The notes beneath the pieces were generated by a model, which was not told the DNA's origin, made no database searches, and worked only from the letters and a program-made list of their open reading frames with translations. A DNA stretch of 64,000 bases, from positions 1-64,000 of the forward strand of contig NZ_BAKJ01000014.1 of the NCBI RefSeq assembly GCF_000614125.1. The letters run 5' to 3'. Made by a program: the position numbers and the translations under genes. This DNA is from Bacteroides rodentium JCM 16496. Lineage in GTDB: Bacteria > Bacteroidota > Bacteroidia > Bacteroidales > Bacteroidaceae. Below are positions 18,623-27,520 of the stretch, in pieces. Each line of letters begins with the position of its first letter. Positions within the stretch are counted from its first letter, which is position 1.

Positions 18623-20029
18623 TTAGAGTTCACCGAACAAAGCCATCACATCCACCTCGCCCCAATACAGATGCGTATAACTGGCTATCAGGTTCTTATA
18701 GCGAAAGACGTGAGTGGTTACCTTCCCTCCTTTGGCATTGTAGACCTGCGCTATCGAGGGAGGAAGACTGCACGCACCACCTTCTTTTCCACCAGCTTCG
18801 GGCACGGCAAACTGCGTATAATGGAATTCGTGTCCTTTCAGCCGCCATCCGTTATAGTCGAACTGACGGTATCCCAATGTCAATTTCCTGCGTTTACGCT
18901 CGTTCGTAATGCTGAAAGGCAATACTCCTACCATCTCATTTCCGATACTGCCTACACAGCTCCCGGCGCTTCTTCCATCGGTATCAATACTTCCCTCGTC
19001 CGTATCCCCATCAGAAATAACGGACTGCGAAAGATATATCATCCCCCCGCATTCCGCCAGCGCTCTGCCACCGGCCTCTATATAGCTGCGGATAGACTCC
19101 CTGGCAAGCCTTGCCCCGGCAAGTTCCTCCAGACGGTTCTCGGGATAGCCGCCGGCAGATAGAGCAAATCCGTCTCTTGCGGAATAGCCCGGTCCTGCTC
19201 CGGATTGAAGAAAGTGACCGTGCCCATACGGTGCAGAATATCCAGATGCTCCGCATAAAGGAAGGAAAAGGACTCTTCGTTGCGCGCTACCGAGATATGT
19301 AGCTTCCCCGGCTCTGATAGTACCGGCTTCTCCTCCACTGCCGCCGCAGGCAATGGACGCCCGGTTATCGAGAGCAGCAGTTCCCAGTCCACATGTTCCT
19401 CCAGCAAGCCTGCCAGCATGTCCAGCCCCTCCGTCTCCTTAGAACGGCTGAAATCCAGCCCCAGATGGCGCGACTCCTGCTCCAGTTCCTTCTGCTTGGG
19501 CAGATAGCCAGACAAATCACGTTCAAGTCTTCACAGACTTCCTGCAGCATCTGGTAGTGGCGGGGCGAGCCGACACGATTGAAGATAACTCCCGCAATAC
19601 GTATATCCGGACGGAAATTGATGAACCCCGACAACAAAGGAGCCATGGAATAGGCAGCCGACTTGGCATCGACCACCAGCACCACAGGAATACCCAAGAG
19701 CCGTGCCACTTCTGCCGACGAGCCCCGGTCGCGGTCGTACCCGTCGTACATCCCCATCATCCCCTCGACCACGGCAACATCCGCATCCGCCGAATAGCGT
19801 GCATACAGACTGCTTACGTGCTCCTGAGACGCATGAAAGTATCCAGATTGATGGAAGGACGGCCACATACCGCCTCGTGATACTTGGTATCTATATAATC
19901 GGGACCGCACTTGAAAGGCTGCACCTTCAGACCTTTCTTCACAAACAATGCCATCAGTCCACGACTGACGGTGGTCTTTCCACTGCCCGATGTGGGGGCG
20001 GCTATGAGAAACTGAGGGATGGAGCGCAT
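18623..20029 (-). CDS. cobB: Cobyrinic acid a,c-diamide synthase (three frameshifts)
   Basis: CobB (CbiA) amidates the a and c side chains of cobyrinic acid using ATP and glutamine. The start at 20029 gives the P-loop [10 protein letters not shown] and the cobalamin-type [12 protein letters not shown] segment. Three single-base losses, near 19831, 19508 and 19154 (each a G lost from a G run before C on the coding strand), break the frame. Repair gives about 469 aa with [22 protein letters not shown], the amidotransferase region with ECGGM and the C-terminal KGHEFHYT. A -7 box lies at 20095-20102. Confidence 0.9.
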
Positions 20030-20094
20030 GGGAAAATTATGAGTTATAAGTTATGAGTTAGTAAGTTATTTGGGGACGGAATATTTTCCTACTG

Positions 20095-20102
20095 CAAAGA
20101 TA
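20095..20102 (-). promoter_or_regulatory. -7 box upstream of cobB
   Basis: TATCTTTG on the minus strand, about 66 bp before the cobB start. The -33 element is unclear. Confidence 0.4.
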
Positions 20103-20155
20103 AGCATATCTCCGACAAAAGTTTTATCTTAGCTGCGAAAATAAAACATATCACC

Positions 20156-21585
20156 ATGATAACCGAAGAACTTAAGAAACTCTACATCGCACATACCGGA
20201 CACGAACCGGAACAGATTGACGAACTCCCCTCCTCCGGCTCCAACCGCCGTTACTTCCGCCTCATCGGAAGTCCTACACTTATCGGTGTCAGCGGAGAGT
20301 CTGTGGAGGAGAACCGCGCCTTCCTCTACATGGCAGAACATTTCCGCCAGAAAGGACTGCCCGTGCCGCAAGTATTCATCCGCTCCGAAGATGATATTTA
20401 TTATCTGCAAGAAGACCTGGGCGACTCGCTCCTATTTAATGCCATAGAGAAGGGCCGCAAAACCAGCGTATTCGGCGAGGATGAGAAGCAGTTGCTACGC
20501 AAGACCATCCGTCTGCTTCCTGCCGTGCAGTTTGCCGGAGCCGACGGCATGGACTTCTCCTACTGCTACCCGCAGGCAGAGTTCAATAGCCGCAGCATTC
20601 TGTGGGACCTGAACTACTTTAAATACTGCTTCCTCAAGGCTACGGGGATGGACTTCCAGGAAGACCGGCTGGAAGACGATTTCCAGAAGATGGCAGACGT
20701 GTTGCTCCGTAGCAGCTCCGCCACCTTCATGTATCGCGACTTCCAGAGCCGCAACGTGATGATAAAGGACGGCGAGCCGTGGCTCATCGACTTCCAGGGC
20801 GGACGCAAAGGTCCGGTCTACTACGACGTAGCCTCCTTCTTGTGGCAAGCCAAAGCAAACTATCCCGACAGCCTGCGCCAAGAGCTGCTGAAGGAATACA
20901 TCGACGCCCTGCGCAAGTACCAGCCGTGGACGAGGCTTATTTCTATGCCCAACTCCGCCACTTCGTGCTGTTCCGCACCATGCAGGTGCTGGGTGCCTAC
21001 GGTTTCCGCGGTTACTTCGAGAAGAAGCCCCACTTCATACAAAGTGTTCCCTTCGCCATCGAGAACCTGCGCCAGCTGCTCCAAGAACCTTATCCCGAAT
21101 ATCCTTACCTCTGCCGGATTCTGCGCGAACTTACCGAGCTGAAACAATTTACAGACGACCTGCAAAAGCGTCGCCTCGTGGTGAAAGTCACCAGCTTTGC
21201 CTACAAGAAAGGCATCCCCGAAGACTCCACGGGCAACGGAGGAGGTTTCGTCTTTGACTGCCGCGCCGTGAACAACCCCGGCAAGTACGAGCGTTACAAG
21301 CCCTTCACGGGACTGGACGAACCCGTTATCCGCTTCCTGGAAGACGACGGCGAGATAGCCGTATTCCTGGAGCATGCCTACGCCCTTGTCGACGCTTCCG
21401 TGAAGCGCTACATGGAACGCGGCTTCACCAATCTGTCTGTCTGCTTCGGCTGCACCGGCGGACAGCACCGTTCCGTATATTCGGCACAACACCTGGCGGA
21501 ACATCTGCACAAGAAGTTTGGCGTGCAAGTGAACCTGATACATAGAGAACAGAATATAGAGCAGACGTTTAAGGCCAAAGTTTAA
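20156..21585 (+). CDS. AmgK-like sugar kinase fused to a RapZ C-terminal domain (one frameshift)
   Basis: Residues 1 to about 300 are an aminoglycoside phosphotransferase-fold kinase with YRDFQSRNVM (catalytic loop) and WLIDFQGG (metal-binding Asp), as in AmgK kinases of N-acetylmuramate recycling. From about residue 330 the protein matches the C-terminal domain of RapZ, with SFAYKKGIP, FDCRAVNNPG, TGLDEPV and GCTGGQHRSV. The two halves are in different frames because one G is missing in CCGTGG near 20926; repair gives about 477 aa. A MurU-like nucleotidyltransferase follows 25 bp later, the AmgK-MurU arrangement. The activity is inferred from fold and neighbour. Confidence 0.8.
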
Positions 21586-21610
21586 TGTGCTAATGTGAGA
21601 ATATGCCAAT

Positions 21611-22350
21611 ATGAAAGCCATGATTTTCGCCGCCGGCCTGGGCACCGGTTGCGCCCCTTGACGGACAACATGCCCAAGGCCCTCGTTCCCGTAGCAGGAA
21701 AGCCCATGCTGGAACGGGTGATACTGCGGTTGAAGGAAGCAGGATTCAATGAGATAACGGTCAATATCCACCACTTCGGGGAGCAGATTATCGACTTCCT
21801 CCGTGCCCACGACAACTTCGGCACGGAAATTCACATCAGCGATGAACGCGGCATGCTGCTCGACACCGGAGGAGGCATCAAAAAGGCACGCCCCTTTCTG
21901 GACGGACAAGAACCTTTTCTGGTGCACAACGCGGATATTCTGACGGATATTGACCTTGCAGGCCTCTACCGCCACCATCTGGAAAGTGATGCGGAATCTA
22001 CCCTGCTTGTGAGCGAGCGCAAGACTTCCCGCTATCTCCTTTTTGACGACGACTACCACCTGCACGGCTGGATAAACAAGTCCACCGGAGAGGTGAAACC
22101 GGCAGGTTTCGACTACCGGGAAACGAAGTACCGGGAACTCGCCTTCGGAGGTATCCACATCATCTCCCCCTCCCTCTTCCGCCTGATGGACGATGGGCAG
22201 TGGAACGGCAAGTTCTCCATCATTCCTTTCTACTTGTCCGCCTGCACAAGGGTACACATACAAGGCTATCCGCTGCAAGGATTCCGCTGGTTCGACATCG
22301 GCAAACCGGAGACACTGGCGCAAGCGGAGGAATACTACAAACAAAAATAA
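21611..22350 (+). CDS. MurU-like sugar-1-phosphate nucleotidyltransferase (one frameshift)
   Basis: A nucleotidyltransferase of about 247 aa that would join a sugar-1-phosphate to a nucleotide. The start at 21611 gives MKAMIFAAGLGTR after restoring one C in ACCGG near 21645. The diagnostic LRPLTDNMPKAL then follows in frame, together with the metal-binding HNADILTDIDL region. Beside an AmgK-like kinase, N-acetylmuramate-1-phosphate uridylyltransferase (MurU) in peptidoglycan recycling is the best guess; mannose-1-phosphate guanylyltransferase is the alternative. A strong terminator follows at 22459-22491. Confidence 0.78.
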
Positions 22351-22458
22351 TTTCTACTCTACTGGAGTTTTTCGTCATATTTCTCAGCACTCAGCACAAA
22401 CCCTTCTGAAAGCCTTTATTCATGGGCATTGAGCGAGTGACGAGAAGCGTGCTGACAG

Positions 22459-22491
22459 CGTGCTGAGAAACGTTTCTCAGCACGTTTTTTT
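22459..22491 (+). terminator. Perfect 26-bp palindrome plus T run
   Basis: A perfect inverted repeat (arms 22459-22471 and 22472-22484, GTGCTGAGAAAC and its complement) is followed by seven T. It works as an intrinsic terminator for the plus-strand genes on its left. Fragments of the same sequence (TTTCTCAGCAC, GCGTGCTGA) recur at 22379-22470. Confidence 0.7.
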
Positions 22492-23018
22492 CTCACATCC
22501 GACTTTAACAGTTTGATAATAAGAGGTTAACCACACTTTTCCCTTGGTTTTCAATTGTACCGAAATAACCTTTATTAACGTCGATTTCGGGCTTATTATT
22601 CGCTTTACTCGTGCAAATATTGCATTGAGGAGGGCAAACCCCGTTACCCATGATGCCGGAAGTGTAGCTTTCGCTCCCGGGATGTGGATACTTTTTCCCT
22701 TCATGCCCTGCGTGTAATGCAGAGAAGCTTGGTACATAATTCCCGAATCCTTATTACAAAACTTCATCCCACCTATGTGTGCCCGACGGTTTTCCCACGT
22801 GAACCGACGGGCACACATACGTAAACCGTCGGGGGCACGTGCGCGGGACGAGGTTTTGCCTGAACCTCCGTGATAAAAAGCATGGGACATACGCGAATTC
22901 TGCCTATACTTTCTTCCGGTTTTACCCCTGTTCGGGAGACGGTCTACCCATTCATTGCCGCGCGGTTTGTATCACCCCGTTAACTCCCAAGTATGGATAA
23001 TGTAGACTAAACTTTCGC
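22492..23018. other. Long spacer with GC-rich stem-loops, no confident gene
   Basis: This stretch opens the accessory island. It contains a strong stem-loop (arms 22775-22789 and 22804-22818, 15 bp with one mismatch) and a third related segment CCGTCGGGGGCAC at 22826-22838. A minus-strand reading frame (22477-22890, 137 codons) exists, but I do not recognise its product and it overlaps the terminator and the stem-loops, so I do not call it a gene. Confidence 0.4.
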
Positions 23019-23050
23019 TTTGGGAGTGTGAACGAAAAAATGTATCTTCG
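23019..23050 (+). promoter_or_regulatory. Promoter and possible operator of the TetR gene
   Basis: TTTG (23019-23022), 20-bp spacer, TATCTTCG (23043-23050). An inverted repeat ACTCCCAA (22983-22990) / TTGGGAGT (23020-23027) overlaps the -33 element and could be an autoregulatory operator. This promoter places the start of translation at 23079, not at the upstream in-frame ATG at 23028. Confidence 0.55.
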
Positions 23051-23078
23051 TAGCCGGAATATAAAAGACTGCCGTAAA

Positions 23079-23699
23079 ATGAAAATTACCCGTGATGAAT
23101 TACTGATAGCTGCGTTCAAGCTGTTTATGTCCGTGAACTATGAGAAAGCCAGTTTTGCAGAACTTGGAAAGATGCTCGGAATGTCGAAAGCCGGAATATT
23201 CAAATATTACAAAAACAAACAGGAGCTATTCATTGCCGTGGTGGACAGGTTTTGGTTCAGCACGCAAAACCCACAAAACAAATTCACTGAAACGAACAGT
23301 ACGTTTGCCGAATTTATAGACGAATATGTGCGTGGTGTACAACGGACAATGGATATGCTGGGCGACCTGATAGGTGCAGACCGGGACAAGGTGGCGCAAG
23401 GAAAGTTCACATATCATGCCCAATATTTTCATTTTCTGTTTCAACTGCTCCAATACGATCCTGATGCAAAAGAAAAACTCCGTAATCTTGTAGAGGTTGA
23501 TTATGCTTACTGGCGTGCCGCTATACAACGTGCCATAGCTACCGGAGAACTAAGAGAGGATGTGGATGTAGAGGAAGCGGTAGTCATGTTCCGGCAGGTT
23601 TACATGGGGCTTTCCTTTGAAATGTCTTTTCTGGGTGGACTGAACACCGAAAAACTCTCCAAACATTTACGTGCCGTTTACTCCTTGTTGAAACGCTAA
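23079..23699 (+). CDS. TetR/AcrR family transcriptional regulator
   Basis: A 206-residue regulator. The N-terminal TetR helix-turn-helix is clear: AAFKLFMSVNYEKASFAELG and MSKAGIFKYYKNKQELF, residues about 8-55, followed by a helical ligand-binding domain. The start at 23079 follows from the promoter position. No efflux or enzyme operon is adjacent: it stands alone at the left edge of the accessory island, so its target is unknown. Confidence 0.88.
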   Translation: MKITRDELLIAAFKLFMSVNYEKASFAELGKMLGMSKAGIFKYYKNKQELFIAVVDRFWFSTQNPQNKFTETNSTFAEFIDEYVRGVQRTMDMLGDLIGADRDKVAQGKFTYHAQYFHFLFQLLQYDPDAKEKLRNLVEVDYAYWRAAIQRAIATGELREDVDVEEAVVMFRQVYMGLSFEMSFLGGLNTEKLSKHLRAVYSLLKR

Positions 23700-23773
23700 A
23701 CAGTCTCCATTGAACGCTGTTCCCCTGCTGCCCTGATTGTCTGTGCAAAAAAAAGATAAAAAGAAAACGTTCG

Positions 23774-23805
23774 TTTACTTTATTCGGGATAGTTTTATAA
23801 CTTTG
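23774..23805 (+). promoter_or_regulatory. Promoter ahead of the recombinase remnant
   Basis: TTTA (23774-23777), 20-bp spacer, TAACTTTG (23798-23805). It would transcribe the recombinase remnant and possibly the following immunity-like genes. Confidence 0.45.
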
Positions 23806-23855
23806 GCAATATCATTTAATTAATGAGAGTTGTAATGTTATAAAACAAGCCCTAC

Positions 23856-24289
23856 ATGGATGCAAGCAAACAACGGGTAAGTATCGTACTGACAAAACAA
23901 AATACAGACGGTCAGGATTATATACGGATAGAATATGCCGATAGCCTGACTATTATTTTGCTGCTTTCGCAAGACAACGGAATTAAAACAATCGGAAACG
24001 GAAGCGCATACATACAAGCATCCGCTTTCCGGCTACCGGAGTTCTACACCCGTTACTCTCCCCACGCTTATATAGATTACAGCCGGGTACATGTATGTAT
24101 GTCGCACCATTTTTTTGCTACCCAATTACAGGAACAAGGTACTAATCTAAAAACCATACAGGAGTTGCTGGGGCACAATGATATTAAGCAACAAGTATAT
24201 ATTTTCATGCGACGAGTGCCCGCAAAGCAAGCACATCCAATCCACTTGATACACTGGATGATTCGGGAGGTATGGATATTAGAGATTAG
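23856..24289 (+). pseudogene. Tyrosine recombinase remnant
   Basis: The first ~75 codons resemble the N-terminal arm of small Bacteroides tyrosine recombinases (ending AYIDYS). They join directly to the C-terminal catalytic end (FATQLQEQGTNLKTIQELLGHNDIK, a degenerate form of the HxxR / LLGH region). The core-binding and early catalytic part is missing, the catalytic Arg before His is replaced, and a one-base shift near 24188 moves the last segment (ending NPLDTLDDSGGMD) to another frame. It is therefore a decayed gene, not an active integrase. It heads the immunity-like gene string, as a recombinase does in recombinase-associated acquired defence clusters. Confidence 0.7.
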
Positions 24290-24383
24290 GAAATACACCT
24301 GTTGGGTGTCGGCTATTTCGATAACCGATACCTTGCAGTGTTCTTATAAATACATTAGCTACGAATAAAGAAAAATTAAAGTC

Positions 24384-25007
24384 ATGAAAAAGGAAATCGT
24401 AAATCGGATTAAACAATTAGGTGGTAATGTCGCCAATGTAAAAGGAGTGTCTTTACAAGAAGACTTGTGTGCCATAACTTTCGACACCGCTTTGTATCAA
24501 AAGCCGGAAGATACACCTTGGCAGTCTGCCGAAGATACAGAACCGATTGAAGGTTTGGGTGATTGGGTGGATGAGAATATGGAATTATTCAATTCTGACA
24601 GAGAAACATTCTATAAGAAAATGGTTGATACCTACTATACATTAGATGAAGAACCTCGCAGGCAATTGTTTTGGATAGCCAAACCTTTCACTCCATTACA
24701 AGAAGGCACACCGGATTTTGAAGAATGGAATGATTGGTTTTCAGATGAAGCGGAGTTGGACGAAATCATTCAACATTCAAATTGTGCTACTCCCGCTTTT
24801 GTGGAATTGCTTTACACAGATGCTTATCCCAATAACTACTTCATCTGTGTATCTGACCTCAATATTGATAATCCGATTGTATGGAGTACAGACCATGAAG
24901 AGTTTTTTACAGAGGTTACAAATGAAGGAACATTAGAAAATTTCCTAAATAAATTCATGACTAAAGAGGAGTTTATAGATATTGTAAAACGAAAAATGGA
25001 GCAATAA
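24384..25007 (+). CDS. SUKH-like candidate immunity protein
   Basis: A 207-residue acidic, soluble protein with no signal peptide. The pattern of aromatic and acidic residues and the end (NPIVWSTDHEEFF, then GTLENFLNKF) resembles SMI1/KNR4 (SUKH) superfamily proteins, common immunity proteins against polymorphic toxins. The match is by eye only. It is AT-rich compared with flanking core genes and is followed by hairpin repeat R1. Confidence 0.5.
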   Translation: MKKEIVNRIKQLGGNVANVKGVSLQEDLCAITFDTALYQKPEDTPWQSAEDTEPIEGLGDWVDENMELFNSDRETFYKKMVDTYYTLDEEPRRQLFWIAKPFTPLQEGTPDFEEWNDWFSDEAELDEIIQHSNCATPAFVELLYTDAYPNNYFICVSDLNIDNPIVWSTDHEEFFTEVTNEGTLENFLNKFMTKEEFIDIVKRKMEQ

Positions 25008-25030
25008 GGAACGTAGCTAACATGCACCTC

Positions 25031-25077
25031 AATCGCCTTAAACGGCGATTAGCTGCATCCCATTACTAACAATTTGG
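25031..25077 (+). repeat. Intergenic hairpin repeat R1
   Basis: Hairpin AATCGCC-TTAAAC-GGCGATT (25031-25050), then CCATTA (25059-25065 region) and ACAATTTG. Layout is shared with R2 and R3: short hairpin with a TAAAC loop, about ten bases, CCATTA, then an AT-rich tail and the next start codon. Confidence 0.6.
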
Positions 25078-25093
25078 ACGAAAATATAACCGT

Positions 25094-26011
25094 ATGACAA
25101 TAGAAACTCTCTTTAAGAATTTGAAAAAAACAGTTTCTTATCAAGAACACGAGAATAGTTATTTCTATGAGGAATTAGGAAAGAAAATAGAAGGTTGTTT
25201 CTCAAACCAAAGCTATCATTCCGGTACTTCAATAGACTTAATTTATTATGGGGATATGACAATGCTTAAAAGTTACTATGAGCTTACAACGGGGCTAAAT
25301 GAAGAAAACTTCACAGGTCTTGCAGATGCTTTCTTATATAATTTTGCCGCATTAGCAATAATTCCTAAAAACAAAGAAGATAGAAAACAGTTGCTTTTGA
25401 CAAGTGTAGACATGTGTCATCGAATGTTAGGTATATTTACTTGTTTGTCATCTCAAGAAGCTAAAATAGCATTTGAACACTTCTTAAATGTGATAGATAG
25501 TGATATTCAAGAGTACAATGTGATTCTTTATAAAAACACCCTATTTTCGGAAGTATTTATATTATATGACTTACTTACCGATAATAACTCGTCTGTATTG
25601 TTGAATAAATATATTGGAGATACACCTATACATCCTACTTATAAGAATTTCTTAAGTTTGATATATTCAAATGATGAAGATGCAATTAATCGTTCAATAG
25701 ATGAAATGGTCGAATATCACCTTATGCAATGTAGGAATGATAGCTATCAACGTGAGTTTTATAGTCGGACTTGGCGTTTTATTCCTGTTGAGATATGGGT
25801 TTTTCTACGGTTGCGGGTAATTAAAGGGAAAGGTATTCACTTTGTGCAAAACAGAATGATAAAGAAATCGTTACCTTTTCTAATGAAAGAAAAGTATGAA
25901 CTATCTCAACCAGCGCAAAATCTTAAAGAGGTTGTCTATAAAAACTATGTTAGTAACGAGGTCGAGCCAACAGCTAAACGCTGTTCCTCACCAAACCATT
26001 ATAAACAATAA
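25094..26011 (+). CDS. Uncharacterised protein, possibly Imm49-like
   Basis: A 305-residue, AT-rich gene. The protein is helical, without signal peptide or membrane segments. The late segment WRFIPVEIWVFLRLR recalls the end of Imm49-type immunity proteins, but I cannot confirm the family. The last ~17 codons (from about 25961) are read from hairpin repeat R2, so the original stop has probably been lost or replaced and the repeat translated as a tail. Confidence 0.5.
   Translation: MTIETLFKNLKKTVSYQEHENSYFYEELGKKIEGCFSNQSYHSGTSIDLIYYGDMTMLKSYYELTTGLNEENFTGLADAFLYNFAALAIIPKNKEDRKQLLLTSVDMCHRMLGIFTCLSSQEAKIAFEHFLNVIDSDIQEYNVILYKNTLFSEVFILYDLLTDNNSSVLLNKYIGDTPIHPTYKNFLSLIYSNDEDAINRSIDEMVEYHLMQCRNDSYQREFYSRTWRFIPVEIWVFLRLRVIKGKGIHFVQNRMIKKSLPFLMKEKYELSQPAQNLKEVVYKNYVSNEVEPTAKRCSSPNHYKQ
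25969..26010 (+). repeat. Intergenic hairpin repeat R2
   Basis: AACAGCTAAACGCTGTT hairpin at 25969-25985, then CCTCACCAAACCATTA. It is identical to R3 over 33 of 34 bases, and overlaps the 3' end of the preceding reading frame. Confidence 0.7.
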
Positions 26012-26022
26012 AACGAAGTTGT

Positions 26023-26454
26023 ATGGAAGACTTTGAAATTCTAAATAAATTCGATAATGACAAGTTGATAGACGTAGTGAAAAATTATAAGCGTTATGGC
26101 TATGATGATGAACTTCGTGATTATGCTATCAACTTATTGGGAGAGCGCGGATGGAGCAGAGATGATTTGCAACAATTTGGTTATTTAACAAACTATGATT
26201 ATGATGAAGCTGAAAAACAGTATAAAGCATACAATAGAAATTCATTGATAGGTATTTGTACTCTTGTATTCAGTGGGGGAATTTTAGTTGTCGTTTATTT
26301 AATCTTTCTAATTTTGGCTTATCGGAATGTTGCAAAATTCTATAATGCATTAGGGCGCAATCAAGATGAAACCGCATTATTCAACGCCCTTGGCGTGCTG
26401 GCTTATTTTCATCTAAAAGGAAGAATGAAAGAAGAATTGAAAGGAATAAGATAA
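26023..26454 (+). CDS. Uncharacterised small membrane protein
   Basis: A 143-residue protein: a charged helical N-terminal half (repeated DDELRDYA / SRDDLQQF type segments), one or two membrane helices at about residues 75-105, and a short cytoplasmic tail. I do not recognise a named domain. It sits between repeats R2 and R3, so it behaves as one cassette of the island. Confidence 0.6.
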   Translation: MEDFEILNKFDNDKLIDVVKNYKRYGYDDELRDYAINLLGERGWSRDDLQQFGYLTNYDYDEAEKQYKAYNRNSLIGICTLVFSGGILVVVYLIFLILAYRNVAKFYNALGRNQDETALFNALGVLAYFHLKGRMKEELKGIR

Positions 26455-26472
26455 GTTTATAACAATCACCTA

Positions 26473-26516
26473 AACAGCTAAACGCTGTTCCTTACCAAAC
26501 CATTAGCGATAATTTG
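26473..26516 (+). repeat. Intergenic hairpin repeat R3
   Basis: AACAGCTAAACGCTGTT hairpin at 26473-26489, then CCTTACCAAACCATTA and GATAATTTG, ending just before the next start codon at 26525. Near-identical to R2. Confidence 0.7.
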
Positions 26517-26524
26517 TAGCAAAG

Positions 26525-26989
26525 ATGAAAAATACAAGTGAAACAAGAAGTCGTTTTGAGCAAAATAACTCAATGCAGAATGGGAAGAAATACAGGTATT
26601 GCTTCTTTGATTATCTGTATTACAGGCTGTATGTTACCTACAAGAAGCATAATGATCCGCCACGTTTCAGTGCTTTCGGCGTGTTTGCCGCCACATTCAT
26701 GATTGCCCTGCTCTTTTTTAGTATTTTCTTCAATTGTGTGCTGACGGACAGTTGGTTTTCACGAAAGAACTTCACGGAACTACAAGGCGGGCTTGTCTTT
26801 TTTATCCTGACAACCGTGTTTTGTATCATTCCCTTCTATCTGCGATACACCCGGAAACGGACTGCCGCCATACTGCTGAAATATAAAGGAAACAAATGGA
26901 ACAGGATTATCCCGTCTTGGGTAATATATACTTTCCCGATATGGAGTTTCTTGGCAGGGATAGGAATATGTATGTTGATATTCAATTAA
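26525..26989 (+). CDS. Uncharacterised three-helix membrane protein (paralogue 1)
   Basis: A 154-residue protein with a polar N-terminus, the signature FDYLYY near residue 30, then about three membrane helices and a basic linker RYTRKRTAAIL. A second protein at 28153-28650 shares the N-terminal YxxFxDYLYY, the RKxRxAAI linker and the IPxW before the last helix. Function unknown. As a small membrane protein in an immunity-like array it could protect against a membrane-targeting toxin, but that is a guess. Confidence 0.6.
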   Translation: MKNTSETRSRFEQNNSMQNGKKYRYCFFDYLYYRLYVTYKKHNDPPRFSAFGVFAATFMIALLFFSIFFNCVLTDSWFSRKNFTELQGGLVFFILTTVFCIIPFYLRYTRKRTAAILLKYKGNKWNRIIPSWVIYTFPIWSFLAGIGICMLIFN

Positions 26990-27036
26990 CAACAATATAG
27001 GCACGAATGAAAAAAGGTATCAATAAGATTATACGC

Positions 27037-27505
27037 ATGAAGAAAGTTATATTATATATTATATACTGTTCGGCTTTGTCAGTTGTGAGGCTTGGTACGA
27101 AAAATTAATTGGGAATTATTACCTTTTGGCATAGATTCAATGAGTGAAATGTGCGTCAGCTATTATGACAAGGGTATGGACTTGGATGTTTCGATTACAG
27201 AAAACGGAATATATGAAGTGGGGCACGATGAACATTTCATCCTTGCCAAAGCATACAAGACATTGATAGATAGTCTTGGAAATTCCCTGCATCGTTACGA
27301 TACGGACATAACCGAATATTACATCATCCCGGTAGATAACACACAAAGCGGGTTGGAAGCGCAGGAAAACTGCTTTAAGCTGACGACGAAAGAGGAATTT
27401 GAAGCCAAACGGAAGGAACTCGGAGTGTCTATGCAAATTCAACTTAGAAGTGCCGGAGTGTCTATGAAATATCACCAGAAAGTAGCATGTAACTTACGAT
27501 GGTAA
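27037..27505 (+). CDS. DUF3997-like lipoprotein (two frameshifts)
   Basis: The ATG at 27037 opens a short leader. Restoring one G near 27072 gives a lipobox-like FVSCEAW, and restoring one C near 27130 joins YEKLIGNYYLLA to IDSMSEMCVSYY in one frame. The rest (GIYEVGHDEHFILAK, TEYYIIPV, LTTKEEFEAKRKELG) has the pattern of DUF3997-type lipoproteins of Bacteroidetes. Without repair only the part from about 27092 is open. The last ~19 codons look unrelated. Role unknown. Confidence 0.5.
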
Positions 27506-27520
27506 ATAAATGATTATATT

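Noticed and set aside
22477..22890. Minus-strand frame of 137 codons in the island border
   Set aside because: Product not recognisable, overlaps a terminator and stem-loops, and no promoter is seen. Left as non-coding.
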